Below, piece after piece: positions 36,719-45,969 of a stretch of 64,000 nt of DNA. The position numbers and the translations under genes are program-made. The DNA comes from Hymenobacter volaticus (lineage in GTDB: Bacteria > Bacteroidota > Bacteroidia > Cytophagales > Hymenobacteraceae): contig NZ_CP095061.1 in assembly GCF_022921055.1 (NCBI RefSeq), forward strand, positions 5,123,501 to 5,187,500, given 5' to 3'. Position 1 is the stretch's first letter; each line of letters opens with the position of its first letter. Below the pieces are notes generated by a model, which was not told where the DNA came from, searched no databases, and was given only the letters and a program-made list of their open reading frames with translations.

Positions 36719-38155
36719 ATGGCAAACTCTTCCGTCAATTCCAGCACCTCCTCCGTCATGTCTTCCTCACTGACTATTGCCGACTTTTCCGTTATACCAG
36801 TACTGGCCGATTTGCCGACCGAAACGCTGGAGTGGCTGATTGCGCACGGCGAGCGGCGGGACTATGCGGCGGGGCAAAGTATCCAGCAACCCGGCGACCC
36901 CGCCGAATACATGGTGGCGCTGCTGACTGGCGGAGTTCAGTTCTATGCCTTGCGCAACGGCAACCGGGAGCCGATTTTTCGGGTGGAGGCCGGCCAAATC
37001 AGTGGGGTGCTGCCCTACTCACGGCTGCAAACCATTAAGGGATGGAGCGTAGCAGTAGGACCAACCACCGTATTTGCATTACACCGAAACTTGTTCCCGG
37101 AACTAGAGCGGGTGAGCCCAGAGCTAGTACAACGGCTGGTAGGCATAATGAGCGACCGGGCCCGCAACGAAGCACGCGGGCAAGAGCGCGACGAAAAACT
37201 GCGTGCGCTCGGCAAGCTGTCGGCGGGTTTGGCGCACGAACTCAACAATCCGGCGGCAGCTATTGTGCGGGCGGCGGAGGCCTTGGCAAGTCGGTTGCAC
37301 GAAGCACCTATGCAATTCGGCGACTTGGTGTGCCATTGCCCGGAGCCAGCAGCCTTAGCAACGCTTACTGCGCTAGCCGCCACCCCGCCACCCGTTGGGC
37401 CGCCACTATCGGGGCTAGCCCGCGCCGACCGCGAAGACGAACTGATCGACTGGCTGGATACGCAGGAGGTAAACGATTCGTACTCACTAGCTACTGGTCT
37501 GCTGGATGCGGGTTTAGCACCAGCGCAACTCGAAGCCGCCACCGCCGCGCTGCCTGCCCTTGCCCGGGCCCCCGCCCTTACCTGGCTCTCCACCCAACTT
37601 ACTATGCTGCGGCTCATCCAGGATGTGCAAGAAGCTGGCGGGCGTATCAGTACGCTGGTCGGCAATGTGAAAACGTACTCCCATATGGACCGCGCTGGTG
37701 GTTTCGCTCCTCTCGACGTGCATGCGAGCCTGGAAAGCACCATCAACATGTTGGCCTACCAGATTCGCGAGAAAAACCTGAGCCTTGTGCGCGATTACGC
37801 TCCGCAGTTGCCGCTAGTGAGTGGCCAAGTCAGCAGCCTCAACCAAGTATGGACCAACCTACTCGATAACGCCATAGACGCCTTGCCCACAGGCGGCGAA
37901 ATCACGCTGCGTACCCGGTTTGAGGGTGAGAACATTCAGGTGTTTGTCATCGACAATGGGCCTGGCATCCCCGCCGACATTCTGCCCCGCATCCTGGACC
38001 CGTTCTTTACCACTAAACCCGCCGGCGAGGGCACTGGCCTTGGCCTCGACATTGCCTTGCGCATTGTGGAAAACCATGGTGGCAAGCTAGAAGTCCATTC
38101 CGAGCCTCACCACACCGAGTTTTGTGTTTGGCTGCCAGTAGGAGTCTCGGAGTAA
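36719..38155 (+). CDS. Cyclic-nucleotide-domain sensor histidine kinase
   Basis: The 478-residue protein has no membrane helix. Residues about 20-140 form a cyclic-nucleotide-binding (Crp-like) domain (LIAHGERRDYAAGQSIQQPGDPAEYMVALLTGGVQFY). The kinase H box is KLSAGLAHELNNPAAAIVRAAEAL with His173. The ATPase boxes are QVWTNLLDNAIDALP (N), VIDNGPGIP (G1), FFTTKPAGEGTGLGLDIALRIVENHGG (F and G2). It should sense a soluble ligand and pass phosphate to the response-regulator fusion encoded 252 bases downstream on the same strand. Confidence 0.92.
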   Translation: MANSSVNSSTSSVMSSSLTIADFSVIPVLADLPTETLEWLIAHGERRDYAAGQSIQQPGDPAEYMVALLTGGVQFYALRNGNREPIFRVEAGQISGVLPYSRLQTIKGWSVAVGPTTVFALHRNLFPELERVSPELVQRLVGIMSDRARNEARGQERDEKLRALGKLSAGLAHELNNPAAAIVRAAEALASRLHEAPMQFGDLVCHCPEPAALATLTALAATPPPVGPPLSGLARADREDELIDWLDTQEVNDSYSLATGLLDAGLAPAQLEAATAALPALARAPALTWLSTQLTMLRLIQDVQEAGGRISTLVGNVKTYSHMDRAGGFAPLDVHASLESTINMLAYQIREKNLSLVRDYAPQLPLVSGQVSSLNQVWTNLLDNAIDALPTGGEITLRTRFEGENIQVFVIDNGPGIPADILPRILDPFFTTKPAGEGTGLGLDIALRIVENHGGKLEVHSEPHHTEFCVWLPVGVSE

Positions 38156-38407
38156 TACCGCCACCACGGCTACTTAGATGACACAGGTTGACTCGAATGC
38201 GGCTATAGATTATCTTATTGTTAGATAGTTCTTGACTATATATAGTTACTAGCCATTCACGAGCTATTTTGCCATCTATTTCCAGCGCTTGACTACCGCT
38301 AGAGAGACAGATCAACTTGATCTGTCTTGGCAAATTGGCGGGCACTCAGCCAACCCGGTAAGGAGTTTCATGCCTTACTCAGTTATTCATCGCAGATACT
38401 CATACAC

Positions 38408-40063
38408 ATGAATAAGAAACCTGTTATTCTCGCCGTCGACGACGATGCGCAAGTGCTAAATGCCGTTGATCGAGATTTACGCAGCGAATTTCGGCGCGAT
38501 TACCGCGTGCTGCGGGCCGGCTCGGGCCGGGAAGCCCTGGAAACTATGCGGGAACTACGGGCCCGGGAAGAGCCGCTCGCGCTCATCCTAGCCGACCAGC
38601 GCATGCCTGGCATGGAAGGGGTGGAATTGCTATCCGAAGCGCGCACTATTTATCCGGATGCCAAGCGGGTGCTGCTCACGGCCTACGCTGATACCGAGGC
38701 CGCTATCCGGGCCATCAACAACGCCCGCCTCGACCATTACCTGATGAAGCCCTGGGACCCGCCCCAGCAATTGCTCTACCCTACGCTGCACGATTTGTTG
38801 GCGGCTTGGCAGAGCCAATACTTGCCCAAGTACACTGGCTTGCGGCTCATTGGCTTTCAATGGTCGCCGTTGTCTCATGAAATCAAGGACTTCCTGAGTG
38901 GCTACTTGGTAGGATTTCAATGGCTGGATTTCGAGACCAATGCGGAAGCCCAAGAGCTACTAACGGCCAAAGGCTTATCGTCTACGGATCTGCCGGTAGT
39001 GATTTTCGAGGATGGCACCACCATTTCGCAGCCTGCCAAAACCGACTTGGCGCAGCGCATGGGCCTTACCGTTACGGCCAAGCAGGAGTTGTATGACGTG
39101 GTAGTGATTGGGGCCGGCCCGTCGGGCTTGGCCGCCGCCGTATATGGAGCTTCGGAAGGCCTCAGAACGTTGATAATCGAGCGGCAAACCTTTGGTGGTC
39201 AAGCCGGTACTAGCTCCCGCATCGAAAATTACCTGGGTTTCCCAACGGGCCTAAGCGGTGCCGAGTTGGCTCACCGCGCCTGGGCCCAAGCCGTACGCCT
39301 CGGCGCCGAAATCCTGGCTCCTCAGGAAGTGGTGGACCTCTGCGTGCAAGATGGCTATAAAGTGCTGACCCTCACCGACGGCAGTAAGGTCCGCACCCGC
39401 GCCGTGGTACTAACCACGGGCGTCAGCTACCGCACCCTCGACGTGCCGGGCATGGACCGCCTCAGTGGCGCCGGGGTCTACTATGGTGCGGCCCGCACCG
39501 AGGCTCGCTCCTGCGACCAACAGGATGTATACATCGTGGGAGGTGGCAATTCGGCGGGGCAGGCGGCCATGTACTTGGCTACCTATGCGCGCCAAGTCTA
39601 CATTGTTATTCGAGGTAAGTCATTGGCAGCCTCGATGTCGGCGTATCTGATTGAGCAGATTGGCAATACGCCTAACATCGAGATTTTGCCATTCACCGAA
39701 ATAGCGGAAGTGTGCGGGGCAGACCATTTAGAGGAAGTGGTGCTGAAAACCAACGGCCAATTCGAGAAGCGGCCGGCGCGGGCCTTATTCGTTTTCATTG
39801 GCGCCAAGCCGAGCACCGAGTGGGTGTGCAGCACCGTTATCTGCGACAACAAAGGCTTCGTGCTCACGGGCCGCGACCTAGTGACGGACCCCCGCTATCC
39901 GGCTATCTGGAAGCACACCCGGGAACCTTACCTGCTTGAAACCTGCGTGCCGGGCGTATTCTCGGCTGGCGACAGTCGAGCCGGGGCTATGGCCCGCGTG
40001 GCGTCAGCCGTTGGCGAAGGCTCCATGGCCATCAAGTTTGTGCACCAGTACCTAGACGAATAA
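38408..40063 (+). CDS. Response regulator fused to thioredoxin-reductase-like flavoprotein
   Basis: The 551-residue protein has a receiver domain (residues 1-125; DDD at 11-13, phosphoacceptor Asp63 in ADQRMPG, Lys in YLMKPW), a glutaredoxin-like linker domain (about 137-220) and a thioredoxin-reductase-like part (about 230-551) with FAD motif VVIGAGPSGLAAAVYGAS, NADPH motif VYIVGGGNSAGQAAMYLA and closing FSAGDSR. The reductase CxxC that normally precedes the NADPH motif is absent (GAARTEARSC there), and the linker has SPLS where glutaredoxins have CPxC. It is thus not a classical thioredoxin reductase. It pairs with the upstream cNMP-domain kinase. Databases name such proteins fused response regulator/thioredoxin-disulfide reductase. 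Confidence 0.92.
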   Translation: MNKKPVILAVDDDAQVLNAVDRDLRSEFRRDYRVLRAGSGREALETMRELRAREEPLALILADQRMPGMEGVELLSEARTIYPDAKRVLLTAYADTEAAIRAINNARLDHYLMKPWDPPQQLLYPTLHDLLAAWQSQYLPKYTGLRLIGFQWSPLSHEIKDFLSGYLVGFQWLDFETNAEAQELLTAKGLSSTDLPVVIFEDGTTISQPAKTDLAQRMGLTVTAKQELYDVVVIGAGPSGLAAAVYGASEGLRTLIIERQTFGGQAGTSSRIENYLGFPTGLSGAELAHRAWAQAVRLGAEILAPQEVVDLCVQDGYKVLTLTDGSKVRTRAVVLTTGVSYRTLDVPGMDRLSGAGVYYGAARTEARSCDQQDVYIVGGGNSAGQAAMYLATYARQVYIVIRGKSLAASMSAYLIEQIGNTPNIEILPFTEIAEVCGADHLEEVVLKTNGQFEKRPARALFVFIGAKPSTEWVCSTVICDNKGFVLTGRDLVTDPRYPAIWKHTREPYLLETCVPGVFSAGDSRAGAMARVASAVGEGSMAIKFVHQYLDE

Positions 40064-40120
40064 CTCAAGACACCCCGGACTAAACAACGAAGCCACACGA
40101 AAGACAAAAAGAGGAGCTGA

Positions 40121-40163
40121 AAAAATCAGGGAGTAACGCAAGCTGAATTATTCCCTGATTTTA
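40121..40163 (+). terminator. Intrinsic terminator after the response-regulator fusion
   Basis: 15-base stem AAAATCAGGGAGTAA (40122-40136) pairs with 40148-40162 with one G-T pair, then TTATTT. Confidence 0.85.
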
Positions 40164-40166
40164 TTT

Positions 40167-40245
40167 ACTGGAAACGCGAAAAAAATTAAGCTTCGCTAAT
40201 ACTTCGGTTTTCGACTGTCTAGTAGCCTACTGCCGCGTTTCCAGT
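40167..40245. repeat. 12-base inverted repeat with 55-base spacer
   Basis: ACTGGAAACGCG at 40167-40178 is exactly inverted at 40234-40245. It follows directly after the terminator in the 320-base gap before the phosphoesterase gene. The gap (40064-40384) holds nothing else I can support. Confidence 0.6.
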
Positions 40246-40384
40246 GGAAACTTGAGCGTGAAAACCTACTCGCGGGCTGATGGAGGCAGTTCCATAGCAA
40301 AAACACTAGAGCACCTCAGTAGGTATGTAAGCAGTGCCCTAATAGCTAGAGGGTGCTATTTGCTGATTTAGTGCCTCTTCTGTT

Positions 40385-41224
40385 ATGTCTCTTTCTACTT
40401 CGTTCCGACTGCGCGCTTCAAGTTGCGCGGCGGCGTTGACACTGCTTGGTGGCTGCGAGATTTTAGAATTCAGTCCCAATGCCTACAACGGGTCAAAAGA
40501 CCAAACCAATTTAACGGCCAAGCACTTAGCGCGCCTCGCGGCTAATCCGCTGCCGCCCGGCGACACGCTGCGCTTTGTGTTCTCGGGCGACTCGCAACGC
40601 TTCTACGACCACGCCGAAAACTTGGTTAAGAGTGTGAACCAGCAGCGGGGACTGTCGATGATGGTGATTGCGGGCGACATATCGGACTTCGGGCTAGCCC
40701 GGGAAATGCGCTGGATAGACGAGCGGCTAAGCAAGCTCAACATCCCGTACCTCACCGTCATTGGGAACCACGACCAAGTAGGCAACGGCCGGGAGGCGTA
40801 CCAGCACATTTTCGGTCCCCTGAACTACTCGTTCATATACGGGGATACCAAGTTCACCTTCATCGACACCAATAGCCGCGAGTACAACTTCAACGGCAAA
40901 ATCCCGGACGTGCCGTGGCTGCAGCAGCAAGTAAGCAACCTGCAAGGTGCCAAACGGCAGGTGGTGATGTCGCACGTGCCCCCGGATGATGGCGACTTCG
41001 ATTCGCGACTAACGCCGGCCTATACCAACACCTTAGCTACGGCACCCAAGCTGGTGTTTGAGTTGAATGGCCACCGCCACTCGTTCCGGATTGGCGAGAC
41101 GTTCAACGACGGCGTGACCTACATCAACTCCTCTTCCTTCGAGCGAGACCAGTACATCATTCTGACGGTCTGGAACGATGCCAACGATCAGCCGAAGTAC
41201 CGCCTGAAAACCGTCCACTTCTAA
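40385..41224 (+). CDS. Calcineurin-like metallophosphoesterase lipoprotein
   Basis: The 279-residue protein starts with a lipoprotein-type signal peptide (ALTLLGGC, Cys 24). The metal motifs follow: FSGDSQRFYD, IAGDISDFG, VIGNHDQVG, VMSHVPPDD and ELNGHRHS. It should hydrolyse a phosphoester in the periplasm or on the surface; the substrate is unknown. The stop overlaps the next ATG by one base (TAATG), so it forms an operon with the two outer membrane genes downstream. Confidence 0.88.
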   Translation: MSLSTSFRLRASSCAAALTLLGGCEILEFSPNAYNGSKDQTNLTAKHLARLAANPLPPGDTLRFVFSGDSQRFYDHAENLVKSVNQQRGLSMMVIAGDISDFGLAREMRWIDERLSKLNIPYLTVIGNHDQVGNGREAYQHIFGPLNYSFIYGDTKFTFIDTNSREYNFNGKIPDVPWLQQQVSNLQGAKRQVVMSHVPPDDGDFDSRLTPAYTNTLATAPKLVFELNGHRHSFRIGETFNDGVTYINSSSFERDQYIILTVWNDANDQPKYRLKTVHF

Positions 41225-41856
41225 TGCGCCAGTTCCTTCCTCTGCTGCTGCTGAGTGCAGCAACGCCGGTGCTTGGTCAGGTAGCGGCTACTACTCCCGC
41301 CGCGTCGGCTGCTTCAACTTTCGAGGCGCGACCTTGGTACCGCCCCAACCACGTGCAGGTGCAAACAGCCGGCGGCATGGGTTTGCTAGCGGCGGGCGTG
41401 GGGTATACCACGTTGCGTGACCGGCTGGAAGCGGATGTTCTGGTGGGGTACGTGCCCGAAAAGCACGCGGGCTCTACCCTTTCCATTTTCACTGCCAAGC
41501 TGTTATACTCGCCCTACACCCTACCGCTGAGCGACAAGTTTGTGCTCCGGCCTCTCACCATCGGGATTTACGGGAGCTATACCCATGGCACCATCAACGA
41601 CGAAGTACGGGGTCAGTACACCAAAGGCTACTACTGGTTTTCGACGGACACCCGCATAGGCCCCTTGCTCGGTGGCCGCCTCTCGTATCTGCGCCCCACG
41701 ACAACGCCCACCGCCCGGCAACGCCGTATTTCCGCTTACTACGAGCTAGGTTCCAACGACTTGTATCTGGTCAGCTTGTTTACAAACGCTAACAGAAAAT
41801 CGTTGAGTCCAGCGGATGTCCTTACGCTCGGACTAGGACTGAAGATGGATTTCTAG
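41224..41856 (+). CDS. Outer membrane beta-barrel-like protein, copy 1
   Basis: The 210-residue protein has a signal peptide (ending ATPVLGQ) and an aromatic, Gly-rich beta pattern. Key segments are VQTAGGMGLLAAGVGY, LEADVLVGYVPEKHAGSTLSIFTAK, KGYYWFSTDTRIGPLLGGRLSYL and YELGSNDLYLVSLFTN. No named family is known to me. It overlaps the phosphoesterase gene by one base and is followed 33 bases later by a paralogue. Confidence 0.75.
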   Translation: MRQFLPLLLLSAATPVLGQVAATTPAASAASTFEARPWYRPNHVQVQTAGGMGLLAAGVGYTTLRDRLEADVLVGYVPEKHAGSTLSIFTAKLLYSPYTLPLSDKFVLRPLTIGIYGSYTHGTINDEVRGQYTKGYYWFSTDTRIGPLLGGRLSYLRPTTTPTARQRRISAYYELGSNDLYLVSLFTNANRKSLSPADVLTLGLGLKMDF

Positions 41857-41889
41857 CTTTTGTTTCTTTGTCCTCAGTTTCTAGAAGGT

Positions 41890-42510
41890 ATGCCTTTTCC
41901 CGTACGGAAGCCACTTTGCAGGTGCTTGGCTTTAGTGGTCGGCTCAGTTGTAGCTCATGCCGCGCACGCCCAGCGGGACGTGCCGTCAGCAGGCAAGGCA
42001 CCCTTTTTTCTGACGCTGCAAATAGGAGGTGGGGCTGGCTTGGTGGCCGTTGGAGGCGGAGTGCAGCTAGCACACCAGAAGCTGGAGCCAGAGTTGCTGC
42101 TAGGCCGGGTACCTGGCCGGCTTAGCGGACAGCCGCTCACCATCTTCACGTTCAAGACCACCTACCTCCCGGTCCGGCCAACCTTTGGCCAGCATTGGCG
42201 CGCCAGTGCCGGAGTGGGCGGCTACATTAACTACACGACTGGCGCCACCATGCGCGACAGCCGCGATACAAAAGTCTATCAGCGAGGCTACTACTGGTTT
42301 TCCACAAAAGTTCGCACTGGTATTTTTGTGGCACCGCGCCTCACCTACGCTGGCAACCCGACCCTTGCTCACCCAAGCCCACCGCGGGTGTCAGGCTACG
42401 CTGAGTTCGGTACCAACGACCTGTATTTGCTGAGCCGCCTGCCAAATAAGGGAGCCCCATCGTTCACCGAACTGCTTACATTAGGCTTCGGCTCGAAGGC
42501 CAGTTGGTAA
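41890..42510 (+). CDS. Outer membrane beta-barrel-like protein, copy 2
   Basis: The 206-residue product begins MPFPVRKPLCRCLALVVGSV, with a signal peptide ending AHAAHAQ. It repeats the copy 1 landmarks: LEPELLLGRVPGRLSGQPLTIFTFK, RGYYWFSTKVRTGIFVAPRLTY and AEFGTNDLYLLSRLPN. Identity is moderate, so the duplication is old. The frame opens 10 codons further upstream, but ATG 41890 gives a proper signal peptide. The role is unknown; co-transcription with a phosphoesterase suggests a surface function. Confidence 0.75.
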   Translation: MPFPVRKPLCRCLALVVGSVVAHAAHAQRDVPSAGKAPFFLTLQIGGGAGLVAVGGGVQLAHQKLEPELLLGRVPGRLSGQPLTIFTFKTTYLPVRPTFGQHWRASAGVGGYINYTTGATMRDSRDTKVYQRGYYWFSTKVRTGIFVAPRLTYAGNPTLAHPSPPRVSGYAEFGTNDLYLLSRLPNKGAPSFTELLTLGFGSKASW

Positions 42511-42565
42511 GTGGTAGGCGAACGAAGCAGTGGTTATCGTACCACAAGCTTCGGCTTCGCAAGGA

Positions 42566-42593
42566 CACGACTCACGACTCACGACTCACGACT
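42566..42593. repeat. Four tandem copies of CACGACT
   Basis: Exact 7-base unit repeated four times without spacers, just downstream of the acyltransferase stop on the minus strand. Confidence 0.85.
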
Positions 42594-43982
42594 CTACTCC
42601 TGCACAGTTCTGGCTAGATATTTCTCTCTGGCCTCAGACAGCAGACGCAAAATGGTGGCGCGCTGCCGCAGCAGGTTTTCCATAAGGGGGCGCTGCTGAC
42701 GGAAGAGGCGCAACGCCCGCACCCGGCGCACCCGGCTAGCCAGTTGGTTCCAGTACGAGAGGGCGTAGAAGCCTGTCAGAGGCAAGCTTATGCCGTAGAG
42801 TGTAGTCCAGCGCCAATCCTGCGTGAAGTGGTGGACCAGCGCAATCTGAATAATGTAGCCGACACTGAATGTGAGCATGCCTACTACCAGCATAATGGGC
42901 GCCACGAACTCTACTTCCTTGGTGGCGCGCTTGGCCACCACCGATGGCAGCTTGTACGGAAGATAATTGTTCAGAACACCATACAGATACACCGGCAACC
43001 CTAGTGTCAGCTTTACCACCGCCCGCAGCGCCCGCTCGCCCCGCGTCCGCCCTTTCCGCTCCGACTCCAGCGCGTCGTCGGTAAGGCCGAGGCGCTTTAG
43101 CTCGCTTAGGTACGCAGTCAGGTGGGCGCGCGCTTCGGTGAGGCGGCCGGGGTCGTGCTGGTCGAAATAGGTTACGGCTTGGAGCAGCGTGCGGCTAAGT
43201 TGAAAGTTGTCGTAGAGCGTGCGGGGGTCGTCTTCGATGAGGTGGCCCGTGAAGGTTCGCTCCAGCCGCTGCACTAACTCGTCCTCGGCCGCGTCGCGCG
43301 TGATAACGAGGCGTTGCTCTAAGTGGCGGCGGAAGTCTTCGGTGAGTTGGTCGGCCGCGGCCAGCGGGTCTTGGCGGTATGCGTCGGCGTAGTCGGCCAC
43401 GCGAATGGGCGGGGCAACGTTGATGAGAACGTCGGAGCGGAAGTGCTGCGGATCGAAGTAGTTGATACCCACCGGCAACAGGCGCAGCCCGAGCTTAAAA
43501 TCGTGCCGCGCCTCGGCGCCGAGCGCAATGCGGGCCGCCCCAGTTTTGAGGGGCCGCAGGCGCCGCTCACTCACGCTGGTGCCCTCGGGGAAAATCATGA
43601 CCGTGCCGCCCTTGCCTAGGTAGTCGTAGCACTTGCCAAAAGTGGCCTCGTTCTGGGCCGCCATCTGCTCGTTCGTAACGGGCGCGCCGTCGGTTTCCAC
43701 ATCTTGCCGGCGGTAAATCGGAATGGAATTGCCTGACGTGAGAATGGCCCTTGTAATTGGGTTCTTGAAGAAGGTGCTCTTGGCTAGAAAAGAAATGGGC
43801 TCACGCCGGTTGGCTGCAACCACCAGCGGGTCCATGAGCGTGTTGGGGTGGTTGCTGACCATGAGTAGCGGCCCCGGCGTCTGCAGCCGGTCCCGGTGCC
43901 TAATCTCGAGCCGACGGAAAAACACGCGCAAGGCCACCTGCACCAGGGGCTTCATGACAGTATAGAAGAGCATAGGCAACAA
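42594..43982 (-). CDS. PlsC-type lysophospholipid acyltransferase family protein
   Basis: The 462-residue protein has an N-terminal acyltransferase domain with MVSNHPNTLMDPLVV (about residues 41-55) and FPEGTSVSERRLRPLKTGAARIAL near residue 130. The HxxxxxD spacing is one residue longer than classical HX4D but is usual in Bacteroidota relatives. The C-terminal half has several membrane helices (YLYGVLNNYLPYKLP, IMLVVGMLTFSVGYIIQIALV, LYGISLPLTGFYALSYW). It should acylate a lysophospholipid or glycerol-phosphate at the inner membrane. Confidence 0.88.
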   Translation of the reverse strand: MLPMLFYTVMKPLVQVALRVFFRRLEIRHRDRLQTPGPLLMVSNHPNTLMDPLVVAANRREPISFLAKSTFFKNPITRAILTSGNSIPIYRRQDVETDGAPVTNEQMAAQNEATFGKCYDYLGKGGTVMIFPEGTSVSERRLRPLKTGAARIALGAEARHDFKLGLRLLPVGINYFDPQHFRSDVLINVAPPIRVADYADAYRQDPLAAADQLTEDFRRHLEQRLVITRDAAEDELVQRLERTFTGHLIEDDPRTLYDNFQLSRTLLQAVTYFDQHDPGRLTEARAHLTAYLSELKRLGLTDDALESERKGRTRGERALRAVVKLTLGLPVYLYGVLNNYLPYKLPSVVAKRATKEVEFVAPIMLVVGMLTFSVGYIIQIALVHHFTQDWRWTTLYGISLPLTGFYALSYWNQLASRVRRVRALRLFRQQRPLMENLLRQRATILRLLSEAREKYLARTVQE

Positions 43983-44142
43983 GTACGGCGGAACTTAGCA
44001 AACGGCCAAGCTGAGGCGTAAGGTTAAGCTTTAGCTAAGACAAGCTAGCCACCCAATGCAGAGTAGTTGACTTTCTTAGCAGAGCGCTAAGGCAGTTTCA
44101 TGGGATTCGCGCTACTGCCTCTATAAGCCAAGCTCCTGAACG

Positions 44143-44244
44143 TTGTAGAGACGCGACACTTTGCGTTTCGGCGTTGAACAACTGGAACTGCGCAGTATCA
44201 ACAACCTCAGCAACGCCGAGACGCGAAGTGTCGCGTTTCTACAA
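44143..44244. repeat. Inverted repeat with GTAGAGACGCGACACTT arms
   Basis: Arms of about 33 bases (44143-44176 and 44211-44243) match with about three differences, around a 34-base centre. Lies just after the FAD oxidoreductase stop on the minus strand; could act as its terminator or be a mobile palindrome. Different in sequence from the GTCATGCTGAGC family. Confidence 0.8.
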
Positions 44245-44262
44245 GTGTAGATCCTAGCTAGC

Positions 44263-45799
44263 TCACTTGCTATTAAGTGGAGGCGCATGCTGCTTGAATA
44301 CATCCTGCAAGGCCTGGCGAGCGGCGTGGTAGCCGCACATGCCGTGTACGCCCCGCCGGGGGGTGTGGAAGAAGAGCACAAGTAGATGCCTTTGGCCGAA
44401 GTCCGGTAAGGAGAAGCACGCAGTGCGGGACGAGTAAACAATTGGGTTACATCCAGAATGCCACCGTTGATGTCGCCGCCGATATAGTTGCTGTTGTAGT
44501 CCTCCATCTGGGCGGTGTCGAAGGTGTGCCGGGCCAGAATACGCTCGCAGAAACCGGGGGCAAACCGCTCCACCTGCTTCTCGATAACCTCGGTCCTATC
44601 TATACGGGAGCCGTTAGGAACATGGCAGTAGGCCCAGGCGGTGTGCTTGCCAGCCGGAGCGCGGGTTGGGTCGAACAAACTTTGCTGGGCCAGCAGCACG
44701 AAGGGCTGCTCGGGGTGTCGGCCGTTGCTAGTTTGCTGCTCGGAGGCAGCAATTTCTTCGAAAGAGCCCCCAAATGTACCGTGCCAGCCTCGCGGCATTC
44801 CGGCGCCGTAAAGGGTATCGGTCCGTCAAGCGCCCAATCGATTTTGAATACACCCATCCCGTAGCGGTACCGCTCTAACTGCCAGCGGTACAGCGACGAA
44901 AACTTATGCCCCGCTATCTGAAGTAGCTGCCGGGGCGTCACGTCGAGCAGCACCGTGCGGGCAGAAGGCAGTTGGTCCAGCGATTTCACATAGAAACCGG
45001 TTTCAATTGTGCCGCCCAACGACTTGAAGTACGAGGTCATGGCATCGGCAATAGTCTGCGAACCTCCCTGCGGAAGCGGCCACCCACGCAAGTGCCCCAC
45101 TGCCAGCAGCACCAGCCCAAAGGCCGCCGTGGTGGCATTGCTCAGCGGCTGGATAGCGTGGGCCGCCATACCCGCCCACAGTCCCCGAGCCTCCGGTGTG
45201 CGGAACCGCTTAACCAGCGCCGAGGCCGAGTTTATAGCATCGAGGCCAAAGCGCGCCATCACAAACGGATGCTGTGGAATGCGGAGCGGCCCCAGAATAG
45301 CTGGGGCCAGCTGGGGCCAGTCGCGCACCAGAGGCTCCAGCAACTTGCGGTAGGCAGATTCGTCGATGCCTAGTTGCTGGGCGGTTTCGGAGAGGGAAGT
45401 CACCAGCTTGGCCGCTCGCCCAGTGTCGAAAGGGTGAGCCGCGGCCACAGGCGGGTCGATTAACTTCAACCCGTGGTCAGCTAGCGGCAAGGTTTTGAAG
45501 AAGGGCGACTCAGCGGCTAGCGGGTGAATCGCCGAGCAAATATCATGTTTGAAACCTGGCAATGTCAGCTCCGCTGTGCGCATTCCGCCCCCAATGGTGT
45601 CTTTGCCTTCCACGAGCAATACCGACAGTCCGGCCCGCTGCATAGTAATAGCCGCCGCCAACCCGTTTGGCCCAGAACCCACCACTACCGCATCAAAATC
45701 TCGCTTATCCAATAGCTCGTTCGTAAAAGAATTTGTACCCAAATAGAAGTTCGTTTGAAGGTATAGAACGGATTCCGGTTGCCAACGACTACTTGTCAC
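44263..45799 (-). CDS. Phytoene-dehydrogenase-like FAD oxidoreductase (two frameshifts here)
   Basis: The N-terminal part has the FAD motif DFDAVVVGSGPNGLAAAITMQRAG and the VEGKDTIGGGMRT segment. The frame breaks twice. One C (plus strand) is missing in the run at 44767-44771, restoring GTVHLGGSFEEIAASEQQ; another is missing at 44351-44354, restoring TPPGGGVHGMCGYHAARQAL and a stop at 44263-44265. The corrected length is about 512 residues. This group oxidises or isomerises polyene or other hydrophobic substrates. The start is uncertain: GTG 45799 adds about 33 residues ahead of the Rossmann fold, and a TTG near LDKRDFDA is possible. The breaks look like sequencing errors. Confidence 0.82.
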
Positions 45800-45890
45800 C
45801 TAGCCAACTATCGAAACCACTGACAACCACCTACTACTCTCTTCTCTTGTCTTACAACCAAGCTTACACGCTCAGCTAACTATCTACAAA

Positions 45891-45943
45891 CAAAGAGTTC
45901 GAAGAAATGTAATGCCTTGATTACACATCCCCCGAACTCTTTG
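45891..45943 (-). terminator. Hairpin terminator of the aromatic amino acid operon
   Basis: CAAAGAGTTCG (45891-45901) is inverted at 45933-45943, with an inner GTAAT/ATTAC pairing. It lies 26 bases after the aroA-CM stop. Confidence 0.75.
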
Positions 45944-45969
45944 TTGATAACAACCTTGCTCGCAGCGTT

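Noticed and set aside
42566..42593. CACGACT tandem copies as a CRISPR array
   Set aside because: Units are 7 bases with no spacers and no cas genes are present.
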